A stretch of 64,000 nt of DNA, from assembly GCA_003439945.1 (NCBI GenBank), contig QVRM01006577.1, positions 124,001-188,000 of the forward strand. The letters run 5' to 3'. Positions within the stretch are counted from its first letter, which is position 1. Every line of letters begins with the position of its first letter. Shown here piece after piece: positions 1-11,083 of the stretch. The position numbers and the translations under genes were made by a program. The notes beneath the pieces are model-generated. The model had not been told where the DNA came from, did no database searches, and saw only the letters and a list, made by a program, of their open reading frames with translations. This DNA is from Dermanyssus gallinae. Lineage: Eukaryota > Arthropoda > Arachnida > Mesostigmata > Dermanyssidae.

Positions 1-3000
1 GTTCTAGACATCACAGAACTTCTACCCGATCCGTTTCAGCGGAATCGGAACTGTCGGCGGATGAATGCATCGTGCTGTTCAAGATGGTCCCTGAGTTGTT
101 CAAATGTGCATTTATCACATATAACATCAAAAACACACACAATCGTCTTTATTATCACATAAAAGATGTGTGAAATATCTTTAAGATTGGGGCATGTCAT
201 CCGATCTAAAAAGCGTGATGATGCGATATAATTTAAGCGCTTTAAGGGGTACTTGCCAGGAATTGACAAACGAGTCATGTATGATACCGGGTCAGCAAGA
301 ACACTGGCTGCGCTTCACAATACCTAAGATAAAATTTGTTCAGATGCGACTGAGAAAAACTTTCTTTTGCGTAAAAGATGCATACATGTTTATTTCGCAA
401 AAACTTTGCGTTTCAAAGTGGTACCTAAGTACAATACAGTCGTCATTATATACAATTTGAACACCTTGACCGTCCCACCGGGCGAAGAAGTGCAAAGACC
501 GCCGATTCTGCTCGCAGATATGCGCATACCTGCGAGCAGAACTGGCAACGACACTGATCGCCAACGTGGTCAAATCCTTGGGTCGAACATACCAAGTGAT
601 GATAGCCATGCACAATGTACCTTGTGTACACGTGCCGGCTAGGGCATACCATTCCATCCCAAAGCTCCCTGGCGAGGTACACATTTAACTGCGCTACCTC
701 TGCTAGGGCCTCAGTCACTTTCCCAGCCACTCCAACAAAAAGTGCTGAAGTTGTCCTGTAATAGACGGCCTAAGCCTGACTCTGATTGTTTCCACTGCCG
801 GTCCGCAACCAGCTAGCAGGTACACAAAGCGGTTTCTTGCGTAAAACATGCCCCTGAAATTAGACGTTTGTCGCTCCACGAGGAAAGTTATCAGGTATTT
901 CAAGTCTAGCACTCCGTGTCAGCAATCGCATACTTCACACACTTTTTTTTCTCGTATACCACCTAGAAGAGGTCTAATGGCGTTCCAGGAATTGCTTCTC
1001 TCTTGTATGTTCTCTCTATACTACATTCTCGTTAAATTCGAGTCAACACTTTCTAGATACAGAGGTTACCTTTTTCCTTTGCTTCCAAAATAGACTTCGA
1101 GCCACAGCATTATCTTGATTAGCGTTAAAGTCCTTGAATACAGTAACTTTTTCATTGACATCATTGACATATCCATATAAATTGAAATCCTTAACCTACC
1201 CACATATTCTTCTGAGGTGCTCAGTGGTCAATCAGCACAGCTACAACGACTACAAAATCTGGTCCGTCAATACTTTGAATGATTTATTGCCTCTTTCATA
1301 CAATAACAACTACCATTAAAAGTGAACATGATCAGGTAGCTCTATTTTGTACAGACACCGATGAACTGTTTGTTTTACAATCACTCAAGACGGCGCAGCC
1401 TTCTCATGAGCCATCTATAAAGTTGAAACTTGTACCCAATTGTGAGGTTTCACCAAATTTAAATCAAGCCATCTTGTAGGCCTTTTACTAAACCGAAGCG
1501 CCGACTAGTCCTAATGCTTCATTTTGGCAACTTGCCTTTCCCAATCTTAATACTTTTGACAACCTTTACGTTTGGCGCTTACCAGTTCATAAGCATTTGA
1601 TAGAAATTACAGGACAGGTGTCTAACCACCCTCGGTACAAAGCGGAATAAGCTCTAAGCCTGATATAGTACATTTGACTAGGTATGGACGCGGTCTTACA
1701 CTCTACAAGATAATATCACTGATGCAATTCACAACGACATGCCGTCGGGATGCTCAAACATGGTCACAACGGCTGAGTTCAATGCCCAACTGAATTCATG
1801 TTTTGTTTCACAAAGACGAGTGCGTTATTTTTCAGATTTTTTTCAGGTTCTTTTCCGGCAGATCAGATTGCCAATAACCAGTAGTATTGCAGAACCTTTA
1901 TGTGAACACCAGTCAGTTTCGTCATACGGCGTGTCGATTTTATTGTTTATCAGCAAACAGTATATGGATACAAGGCACATCTGGTAAAATGCAACACGTT
2001 GAGAATTTTATTATGTGCAGTATAAATAAAAACATACGTATATACATATATTCTCTTAGTAGAGGAGCACAAATTATGTACGAAATTTACAAATAAAGAG
2101 AGGCATGTAATAAAAAAGTTTACAAAGGGCCGTCTAGAGAGATATATGATCGTCCGATCAGAATGAGTATTTCTTTCGACAGGCGTCTGATTTAGCACTG
2201 CGGTGAATAAGAATATTTATGGGACATCCAGTGAAAAAAATTACGTAGCCACGACAACGCGGGGTCTATTGTGCATGCTAGTGATGTAGGTCTGATATAG
2301 GTTGTAGGTGTGGGAGTCATCAGTCGTAAGGTTCCCTGCCGGGATTTACCTTATCTCCGTCATAGATCACACCTTGCAATCTGTCAGACAGACACCTCTC
2401 AACAACGCACAAAAGCCATCAGTCGCTCAGAAGTAGATTTATCTTCTCGCTCACGTGCGACGCTGTCCAGTTCTCCACATCTTCCTGCCTGTAAACACAA
2501 CGAATGTATATATATATATATATGGGTTATTGGCTGTTTTACATAATGCTGACGTTCTTGATATAAATAATGGCGTACATTTTAAATGGGGTAGATATAT
2601 ACATGAATCATAGAGGACTATAATATAAAATGACTGCATCATCTAGAGCATGTTCATCATCACAGCAAGAAGCAGTACACTTAGTTCAAATAGTAAGAAC
2701 ATATGTGTATGACAATAAAAACAAAAGTGCGGACTGACGTATGGTTCAATGACAATCTTTTGTCAACAATTACAATTGCGCAAAATGCAGGCGTGTCCAG
2801 GCGTCAGTTTAGTATATCGGAGCTAGAGATCATGTGATGTGAGATATCCTAAGCCAATTAGTAGGGAACTCCAAACTAAAGGCAGCCGAGAGAAGATGAT
2901 AGCTTGGTTTTTGTTTCAACTCGAATGTGGTATACCTTCTCAGCGGCCTCACTTATTCCTACTTACACAAATCAACACCCCTATTGCGTTTACGCTACGC

Positions 3001-5460
3001 GCATGAGTTTAGATGTAGCGTTTTACTAGTCTACCGTTTTGCGTACATGTGGGGAGCTGAAATTTGTTTTAAAATGTCCTGCGTAGTGAATAATTAATTC
3101 AAAATATATATATATATATATTCTACAGTAATTTCCAAAACTATATATATATATATATATAACATGTCAGCAGACAGCCCCCGTCGATGTGCAAGAAGCC
3201 AAAGTTCCAAGTAGACTCGCAACAAGACTTCAGTTAGCGGCAGAAAGAGCCACTGCCGACCGCAATGGAGAGGCATGGGCAAAGGAACACCTTAAGACAA
3301 GCCACGAGATGCACCAGTACATTCGTCTACCGCACACGAAATTGTACGATATAGTAGCGGATCTGCTGGATTTAGTTAGACTTGAAGGATGAAACTAAGA
3401 ATAGCTTAGTAGAGCTGCTTAATCTCTACCCACATCAACGCTAAATAAAGTCTGCCTTCTAGTGTCCACGAAGACATGCTCCCCGGAGCCTCTTACGCTC
3501 CAAGGATATCACGCGGCGCACAACCTTGCTATTTGAGCCAGAACCAAAAACTCCCTAGTGAAAACTGTCAATTGTATATGACAGTGTAGGGTACCTTGGA
3601 GGTTTCCACAGAAGATAATTGCGTGGTTACAGAAGGCGAGATATTCGATCGGATGGCCCTATTCGTAAAGCCCGCAGCATTAGCGGATACGTGTGAGCCT
3701 ATATCGAAGCAGAAAAGGAAAACCATGAACGTCTGGCGGCAACAACAAAAGACATGAACGCGAATTTTGACCAGCAGAATACGAAGACGCAGACATTTTA
3801 CAACACAATATCGGATTTGGGCTTCTTGGTTGGTAATGGTTCGAACTCGCTGATCTTTAAAGGTGCCGTAGGAAGATCAGTTACTGACGTATTCACAACC
3901 AATAAACCGGTAGCGTACGTGCTTTTTCTAAGAGTGAATTTTCTACTTAGGGAAAGACCTCATCTTGCAGTCCACTTACTCATTGGAAAACGGTCACGCT
4001 AACATATGTGTCATAAACGTCAGCAGAAGCGAAATAACATGTCAACATCCCTTGGGCCGGATCGCCTGCAAGAAACCTTCGCTTGCTAATCGAAAAAAAA
4101 GACAGAACGTTGAAAAGACGGTGCTTAGAATGTAGCCTAGTTCTATATAGTAGGTAGGCATGTATGCACTACCAGGCAACAGAAATAGCGCATCTGAAAC
4201 CAAACATAAGGCCGCTATACGTAGCAACAAGATGCCTCTATCAACAAAACAAAACAAAAAACACTAAAGATCAAGCAACGCAGCCTAAATAAAACACGAC
4301 TGCTCCAAAATACTTAGCAAAGGAGACCGTAACTTGGCTCTACAACATCTCGCACAGTCGCCATCGTTAGCCCAATAGGCGGCTCCGCACAGAAAAACTG
4401 CCGCAGTATGATCACAGTTTATTATGTCGCATAGCGTCGACTGAATCTGCCTCCTAGGGGAGCGTCGCCAAGTTGCGCGTATATAACTTGCTAGCTAGCT
4501 TTCAGGTCCGCCGCTTGAACCATTCGTGGGGTACAGAAGGGACGGACTACACACTAATTGCATTCTCAGATATCGACGCCATGTTTGTACAGTGTGCGTA
4601 TAAACATTCATGCCTGTTTGACTCGGGATCAAGTCCGCGTGTCATGGTCAAGCTAGCTGATGAAGTCCTAAAGCTGATTCTAAAAATCAGGAAGAACATG
4701 CCAATCAGATCACCTACAAATCGTGATAGCAGAGCCCATAAGTACCATCGAGCAGACAACCGATTTTGCCTAGGCAACCTCAGCCCTCGTTGTTGGACAG
4801 TTATGTAGAACATGGCTGACATCGATCACGAGTTTCCACAGTAGAGGCAGTGCTAAATCCCGAAGGAGTAGACATACAAAATGTGTCCGTTTTTTAATAG
4901 ATACACATAGCTTAACAACTTGAATTCTAACAGAGTCACTTGCGGCAGATACACACCTTATCCATCTAGCAAATTATTAGCTGCCTTTTTGTGGAAATTT
5001 CTATCCTGACATTCAAACATATAGAAACGGCACGTTACATGGTTCGCAGTGGTAAACTTCCGCCCGTCATAAGCATACTAAATATTCAGGAACAAATTTT
5101 AGTCAGATGGCGTGAGGTCAGGTGCAGGCCTAGCGCTTATGAAAGATAACGCTGTATGAATAGTCACTCCTGGGCCGTAGTACTCACCCGGCGTACCCGA
5201 GTTCGAAATGTAATATCTAGCATAGCAAGTATTTTCTTAAGCGAGGGTCGATTTTGAATACGCACAGAATATCTTGCCGACATATATAAATCGCACACAT
5301 TAAAACAAGAACGAAATCCTTTCTCTTTTTCAAAAATGTTTGTCTATATATAAATAAAGAGTATACTTTAAAATATGAAGATTTCTAATACCTAGCAAAT
5401 TAACTAAAAAGCACACGATAAGTAAGCAGAACAAAAACGTAAACATACCAATTAGTCTAA
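1..5460. other. AT-rich spacer without a recognisable gene
   Basis: Short ORFs occur on both strands (for example minus 446-730 and plus 4473-4808), but none shows a domain, repeat or splice structure I recognise. Small (TA)n runs lie at about 2506-2523, 3104-3122 and 3142-3161. The right end (below 5461) should contain the 3' UTR of the minus-strand selenoprotein H gene. An ATTAAA-like signal on the minus strand lies at 4893-4898. The rest looks like decayed intergenic or transposon-derived DNA. Confidence 0.5.
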
Positions 5461-8406
5461 TTAGGCGTCGGCTTGCTTTTTGACTATCTTTTTCTCGAAG
5501 AGCTCCACCAACGTCTCCTCGCTGGCAAACTTGAGCGATCTCGGAGGTCCGAGCTTCAAGCCCGACCACAGCAGCTCTTTAGCGCCATCTGGCTGAATGA
5601 GCGTAAATTCGAAGCTTTTGCTGCGGGGCTTCTCACTGTTGATTGAGAAACTCTCCTCCGACAAGTGGCTTGGGAATGCTTTGATGAGGGCCTTCATAAG
5701 TGCAACTGCGTGCCGCTTGTACACCTGTCAGGATCGGCTAGAGATAAAAAAAAAATTAGTATATATATATACATAATGAAAATAAGTATACATAATAGGA
5801 ACTTGGCCATCTACGTTACAGTACATAAGTTCTCGTCTTTACAACAAACCATGTCACCATACAATTTTAACAATTGCCTTTAGTGAGAGCGGTAAAAAAA
5901 GCGTCTCTTAATCTCATCATTGGTCGGAGACGCGAATACGTTTCCTTCTAATTCACCATGCCAAGCTCTTTCAAGTGGAGAGGATTGCAGAAAATCCATT
6001 CATAATATATATATATATACGAGGTGTGTTCAAAAAGTATCGCGGGGGGAAAAATTTTCGCGGGTTACGTATATTCGAATTTCGATTTTTTTGTGGCGTT
6101 AGGTTGTTACTCATGTCTCTCACTTATGCCGACAAGCTCGGCCATTTTGAATTTTCACTTAATTGTTGACAGCTGCTTTGCTTGCACGTGTTTTGGATCG
6201 TCTTCGATTTTTACCTATTCAAAAAAATGGATCAAAGAACCTGTATCAAATTTTGTGTGAAAACGAAATTAAGTGCGCGGATGCATTCCGAATGTTGACT
6301 GTGGCATACGGAGAAGCTACCTTGGACCGAAGCAACGTTTATCGGTGGTACAAAATGTTCTCAGAAGGCCGAGAAGATGTGAACGACGAAGAGCGTGCCG
6401 GACGCCCGAGCACTTCAACAACAGACGAAAAAATTAATGAAGTGGAGAAAATGGTATTGGCCAATCGTCGAATCACCGTTAGAGAAGTTGATGAGGACCT
6501 AAACATATCGATTGGCTCGTGCCATTCGATTTTTATCAATGATTTGGGCATGAGACGGGTCGCCGCGAAATTCGTACCAAAATTGCTCAATTGCGACCAA
6601 AAACAGCATCGCATGAACATTGCTAATGAGATGTTGGACTCTGTCCGCGACGACCCAAATTTGCTCCAGAGGGTCATAACTGGTGACGAATCGTGGGTTT
6701 ATGGTTATGACGTGGAAACCAAAGCTCAATCATCTCAATGGAAGCTGCCGCACGAACCAAGACCGAAAAAAGCGCGCCAAGTTCGGTCGAATGTGAAAGT
6801 TTTGCTGACAGTTTTCTTCGATTGCAGGGGCGTGGTGCATCATGAGTTCTTGCCACAGGGTAGAACGGTCAATAAGGAATATTACCTGCAAGTTATGCGC
6901 AATTTGCGCGAAGCAATCCGCCAGAAACGCCCGGATTTGTGGAAGAACAAAAATTGGCTTTTGCACCACGATAACGCCCCTGCTCACACATCGTTGCTTG
7001 TGCGCGAGTTTTTGGCCAAAAACAACACACTAATGATGCCGCAGCCACCGTATCCCCAGATCTGGCCCCCTGTGACTTTTTCTTGTTCCCTAAACTGAAG
7101 AGGCCCATGAAAGGACGACGTTACGCTACGCTTGACGAGATAAAGACGGCATCGAAGGAGGAGCTGAACAAGATTAAAAAAAATGGTTTTTTGAAGTGCT
7201 TCGAAGATTGGAAAAACCGTTGGCACAAATGTATAATATCTCATGGGGATTACTTTAAAGGGGACAAAATAGATATTCATGAATAAATGAATAATTTTTG
7301 AAAAAACACAAAAGTCGCGATAACGATTGAACAGCATATGTATATATACAGGGTGTGACTGAACGAATTTTATAGCGATACATAAAATTGTAGAGCTCGT
7401 TAAAGCAAATATTTTTTCCAATGGAACATGTGCTCTGAGAAGTCTTGTTTCGGAGTTACAGTGAAATTACTACAATTTGTGACACTGGTGTTTTTGCCCG
7501 ACATAGGAGCACAAAATGTGCTGTTGCGAGACAACCAGTCTTCCTAGACAGAAACTAAGCACACCGTCGTGTTCGTGATTCTGCTCAATCTGAAGAATAT
7601 GCAAAGCCGGTCAGAAGACGCGACATGGTCGCTTAGAAGAGAATTCGCCAAAAATAAAGTTCTTTATTAGCGTTCACGCCAAATACTTTAGAATCATAAC
7701 CCTACGACCACCCACGTGTTCAAAGCTAACATATACAGCAAATGCGCATTTCATGACGATCATTTTGGTACCAAACGTATGGCAATGCGAGCTGTGGTTG
7801 CGGAGTAATTACGATTTTTCGGCGGGATGTCCAGATTAAGTGCATGAAAAATGACGCGCTGCGGCTGTCGCGCGACACGTCGGCGGTAGTGAACGTCGCC
7901 ACACAGTCATTTTACATGCACTTAATCTGGACATCCCGCCGAAAAATCGTAATTACTCCGCAACCACAGCTCGCATTGCCATACGTTTGGTACCAAAATG
8001 ATCGTCACGATGCGCATTTGCTGTATATGTTAGCTTTGAACACGTGGGTGGTCGTAGGGTTATGATTCTAAAGTATTTGGCGTGAACGCTAATAAAGAAC
8101 TTTATTTTTGGCGAATTCTCTTCTAAGCGACCATGTCTCGTCTTCTGACCGGCTTTGCATATTCTTCAGATTGAGCAGAATTTTATCACGAACACGACGG
8201 TGTGCTTAGTTTCTCGCAACAGCACATTTTGTGCTCCTATGTCAAGCAAAAACACCAGTGTCACAAATTGTAGTAATTTCACTCTCACTCCGAAACAAGA
8301 CTTCTCAGAGCACATGTTCCATTGGAAAAAATATTTGCTTTAACGAGCTCTACAATTTTATGTATCGCTATAAAATTCGTTCAGTCACACCCTGTATATA
8401 TATCCC

Positions 8407-8437
<31 letters not shown>

Positions 8438-8759
8438 GCAAATACCAATGCTCGATGACGACGCGGTAGCCTTGTTGAGGTTGGGCTGCCGCTTCGCGAT
8501 CCGTCTGTTTTGAGCCGACATCATCGACCTCACGAGGTTCGGCAGGCCCATCGGAATCTGCAGAAGCCGCCGCCGAAAGATGTGCAGCTGCCGACGCGGA
8601 CTTGGATGGCGGTCTGCCACGCGATCGAGTGGCTCCGTTCGCCGACTTCAGCGGCGCCCCGGACAACACGCCTCTGGGTCGTCTTGCAGTAGTGCCTGCA
8701 GTAGCGGACGCAGAGCGCTTACTTGACTCCTCGTCCACCTTTTTCCGCGTACGCGCCAT
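5461..8759 (-). CDS. SELENOH: Selenoprotein H (SELENOH), two exons, in-frame TGA read as selenocysteine
   Basis: SELENOH is a small nuclear/nucleolar thioredoxin-fold redox protein with a CxxU motif. Exon 1 is 8759-8446, with start ATG GCG in a good context and donor TTG|GTATTT. Exon 2 is 5737-5461, with acceptor ATCTCTAG|CCG and stop TAA. Joining them in phase 2 gives ...VVIEH-C-R-S-TGA-QVYKRHA, matching the family's HC-x-x-U-x-VY signature. The TGA is at 5730-5728, codon 108 of 196. Downstream residues fit the family: SFEFTLIQPDG, the LWSG turn, GPPR and LKF. The basic, Ala/Ser-rich N-terminus carries an RGRP AT-hook core (residues 47-50) and RRPRG (26-30), as expected for a DNA-binding nuclear SelH. 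Conventional ORF calling breaks the gene at the TGA and sees only exon 2 fragments. I could not find a convincing SECIS element by eye. Alternative: a pseudogene, but both splice sites and the frame are intact. Confidence 0.92.
5728..5730 (-). other. Predicted selenocysteine codon (TGA) of SELENOH
   Basis: The minus-strand codon TGA lies ten bases inside exon 2, in frame with both the upstream Cys-Arg-Ser and the downstream Gln-Val-Tyr-Lys. It falls exactly where SELENOH family members carry selenocysteine (CxxU). Non-selenoprotein orthologues have Cys at this position; here one base differs from a Cys TGC/TGT codon. Confidence 0.88.
6020..7334 (+). mobile_element. Mariner-family DNA transposon (frameshifted) inside the SELENOH intron
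   Basis: The left end begins with a mariner-type inverted repeat (gaggtgtgttcaaaaagta...) directly after a TA run, as expected for insertion at TA. The matching right end (cgcgataacgattgaaca) is only partly conserved at 7315-7334. The element lies antisense to the host gene and within its single intron, so it is spliced out. It is about 1.3 kb, the usual size for mariner, and carries one transposase gene. Confidence 0.93.
6227..7285 (+). pseudogene. Mariner transposase, two frameshifts
   Basis: The protein is a DD34D mariner transposase of about 350 codons. The start ATG at 6227 (MDQRTCIKFCVK) is in frame 2. After about 6262 the homology continues in frame 1 (NEIKCADAFRML...), consistent with loss of one A from an A run. 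Near 7048-7052 the frame shifts again, from QPPYP to DLAPCDFFLFPKLKR, consistent with loss of one T. Visible landmarks are the helix-turn-helix region (YRWYKMFSEGRED), the first catalytic Asp (TGDESWVYGY), the second (HHDNAPAHTS) and the third (DLAPCDFF, beyond the second shift). The C-terminus is SHGDYFKGDKIDIHE. No internal stop codons interrupt the central 290 codons, so the copy is young but not functional as read. Confidence 0.93.
7349..8394. mobile_element. Foldback-type element: 1,046 bp, almost entirely inverted repeat
   Basis: The left arm (7349-7854) and right arm (7907-8394) are near-identical reverse complements. Both begin cagggtgtgactgaacga at their outer ends and meet at a GC-rich loop of about 50 bp (7855-7906). 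Only small indels separate the arms. For example, the left arm has an extra stretch near 7532-7546, and TTACAG replaces a GAGAG-type sequence near 7455. It is flanked by TA runs on both sides, consistent with TA target duplication. There is no coding capacity. It sits 15 bp downstream of the mariner, inside the SELENOH intron. A Tc1/mariner-type non-autonomous foldback is the likeliest class. Confidence 0.9.
8407..8434. repeat. (AT)n microsatellite
   Basis: A pure AT run flanked by two TATCCC/ATCCC boundaries. It lies between the foldback element and the SELENOH exon 1 donor site. Confidence 0.95.
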
Positions 8760-8787
8760 CTTAAGAAGCATAGTTGGACTTAGTATA

Positions 8788-8791
<4 letters not shown>

Positions 8792-8836
<45 letters not shown>
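8792..8836. repeat. (AT)n microsatellite upstream of SELENOH
   Basis: A 45-bp AT run 33 bp upstream of the SELENOH start codon. It probably lies in or next to the 5' UTR or promoter. Confidence 0.95.
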
Positions 8837-8837
<1 letters not shown>

Positions 8838-9182
8838 CCGTCTGTTGGTGTGAGCAACCCCTACAAATTAACCAGCTGCTTATTTAATTAGTCAAACCCG
8901 ATGGTAAAGCCATTCAGGCTAATAGGAAACATTATATCTTCTTATATGATTGATTATTTTACTATTCGCTTGACACGTATACCTAAATACACATGTCAGC
9001 TTTTTATTTCAGGGTTGCTTAGGGCGGCAACATACATTACCTAAGCATCTTCTGCACTATCAATTCATTTCCGCACATTGTTTCAATTTTTTTTTATATT
9101 GAATTAACGTTCTCCTAAAAAATCTGATATTTAATTAAATAAATTACGATACACGTGTTCTATATTATTATTACCTACTGAG

Positions 9183-9205
9183 TATATATAAATATATATA
9201 TATAC

Positions 9206-9265
<60 letters not shown>
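9183..9265. repeat. Long (TA)n microsatellite
   Basis: About 80 bp of TA repeats with a few interruptions (aaat, tacata). Confidence 0.95.
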
Positions 9266-9266
<1 letters not shown>

Positions 9267-10851
9267 GCGTGTGTATTGGGTAGAGCAAAAATACCTTAAT
9301 CAGTGGCTATGGAGATTCGCTGCCCTAGGGATTTCTACAGCTAACTCTGTTAGGGAATACCTGCATAAATGCGCCCACTCGCCTAACCAGTTAAAATAAT
9401 TTTGCTCTAGCGTTGATTGCAAAGCTCACTTTCTTCGTATAATCGAACTGTCCTGACGAGTCTAAACTGTTTCGGAATTCTTCAGATTAGCGACTGTTAG
9501 CCTGCATTCGAGGGACATCTACAAGTGTTATACGCCATTATGACGCTTTCCTCGATTCCCCACCCAGTCAGCCTGTGCGAGTGTATAACCTATCTCTCAA
9601 AAAGCTTATTCAGTAAGAGGAAAAATTACGATATAAACCGTTTTAAGTGGTATACGTTCTTCCTCTTCCAACCGATAACACCGAGTAGCCAAGTATGTAA
9701 GATGGTAGGAGGACTAGGACACAACGCCCTCAATTGCTATCATCGAATGCGTATCATCAACTGCACTATTGGTTGCGCTGCTCATACCTAAACAGCTGAC
9801 CTTAAGAGCATCTTAAATAAACAAATGAACAATCCGCGACAGTGCGAAAGCAGACTGTGCAAATCAACACGCATCTATCAGACCAGAATAGGTGTAAGCT
9901 TTACTCGTTTTCTCCATTTATTTAAAACAATTTTTGGCAATACACTTCAATGCATCGATACATATAGTTTACAATTTGTGAAGAGTTCTTTCTGACATTC
10001 TGCAGTATGCTGTTCCAATGATAATCTGTATCGATTCATCAAAGTTAGACCACCTTGCAAGTGCTTTGCCATTTCAAAGTGTTTCTGTACCACGACTCGG
10101 CAAGAACTGCCGAATCTGGGCAAGACTCAAAAAGCGTTGTCAAGAGAGAGGTTAGAAGCGTCGCTGTTTTAAACTGTTCGTTTTTCCATATACTCTTCTA
10201 CCGTCTCTCACTTGGGAAATCGCGTTTCAGATCTTTGCAACTGTCGACTCAGAATCCAAGTGCTCAACCAGGCGACGGTCCAATGGGTATTAAACAAACT
10301 CCGCATAGCGTTAACATCTGGTATTGGATCAGGTGCCGTCACAAACTCCCAAAAAAAACAGCGTACATTTAGCACTTTTTGAAAACAGTTGAGTTCAGGG
10401 CTCACTCTTGAAAGGACTGAGGCCTTAAATAGCACTGCCCTCAGTTTAAGGTATTCTGACTTAAACTAGCGGAGTGAAAGCTTGCGATAATCGATAGAAA
10501 GGCACGCAGTTTAAAATATAGTAATTGATCATCTCGGCGAGAGGTCCGCTAGCCATTCTAACAAGCTACTGCAGATTCGGTTTGCATTTATTCCTTTACC
10601 TAAAGGCGCCTCAGATGGCTGCATGCCGACATGACTGAGATAGTTAAGCAAACCGAAATGTGCTCCTTAATCCAGTGATTAGACACCCGGTCTATTACAC
10701 GGTCATTGTAATGACAAATCATTGTAAATGTTGCTTAATGTACGGTTTATTAATTTGTACACAGACAACTTCACCAACGAATACAAGTATACAAAGAAAA
10801 TATGTACAGCGTCCTCGTGTGTACCTGCAGCAATTATCTGACTAGAGAGAG

Positions 10852-10899
10852 ACTTTTGTAGCTCTAGGAAGACTCTCTTCTTCCTCATGCTACAAAAGT
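10852..10899. repeat. Hairpin with bipartite 11-bp and 7-bp stems
   Basis: ACTTTTGTAGC at the left is complementary to GCTACAAAAGT at the right. Inside these, AGGAAGA pairs with TCTTCCT around a 5-7 nt loop, with a 3x3 internal loop between the stems. The shape resembles a small-RNA precursor or a tiny MITE. Nothing shows transcription. Confidence 0.6.
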
Positions 10900-11051
10900 G
10901 ATATGGAAACACAATACTGTTCTAATTGCTAGCAGCATCGTAAGACAAAAAAACGGCTCCAAACAACAATAGCTGTCTTCATTCAGTTACGAAATCACTA
11001 CCAATATTCCGCCTAAGGCAGAAGAGCGTGTTGCAATCCTTAAAAAATGTT

Positions 11052-11057
11052 TTTAAT
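11052..11057 (-). terminator. ATTAAA polyadenylation signal of TADA2A
   Basis: Minus-strand ATTAAA, 27 nt downstream of the TADA2A stop codon. It implies a very short 3' UTR if used. Confidence 0.5.
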
Positions 11058-11083
11058 TCTAGGCTGCGGCTGCTATTTGGCGA

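Larger units (their letters stand above)
8840..11050. other. Intergenic region between SELENOH and TADA2A
   Basis: An AT-rich spacer with no recognised gene. It contains a long (TA)n tract (9183-9265) and a 48-nt hairpin (10852-10899). The left end holds the SELENOH promoter; the right end holds the TADA2A 3' end. Confidence 0.5.

Noticed and set aside
4473..4808. 111-codon plus-strand ORF with a FDSGSS segment that recalls an aspartic protease
   Set aside because: Only six residues match, no second motif or flanking retroelement domains are present, and an equally long antisense ORF overlaps.
4740..4830. Stem (CGATGTCAGCC with GGCTGAGGTTG) after a GTGA, considered as a SECIS
   Set aside because: The 3' strand lacks the GA needed for the SECIS core quartet, and the apical AA is not at the usual distance.
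6163..6226. Upstream extension of the mariner ORF in frame 1
   Set aside because: The residues before about 6262 in frame 1 do not match transposase. The family N-terminus is in frame 2 from the ATG at 6227.
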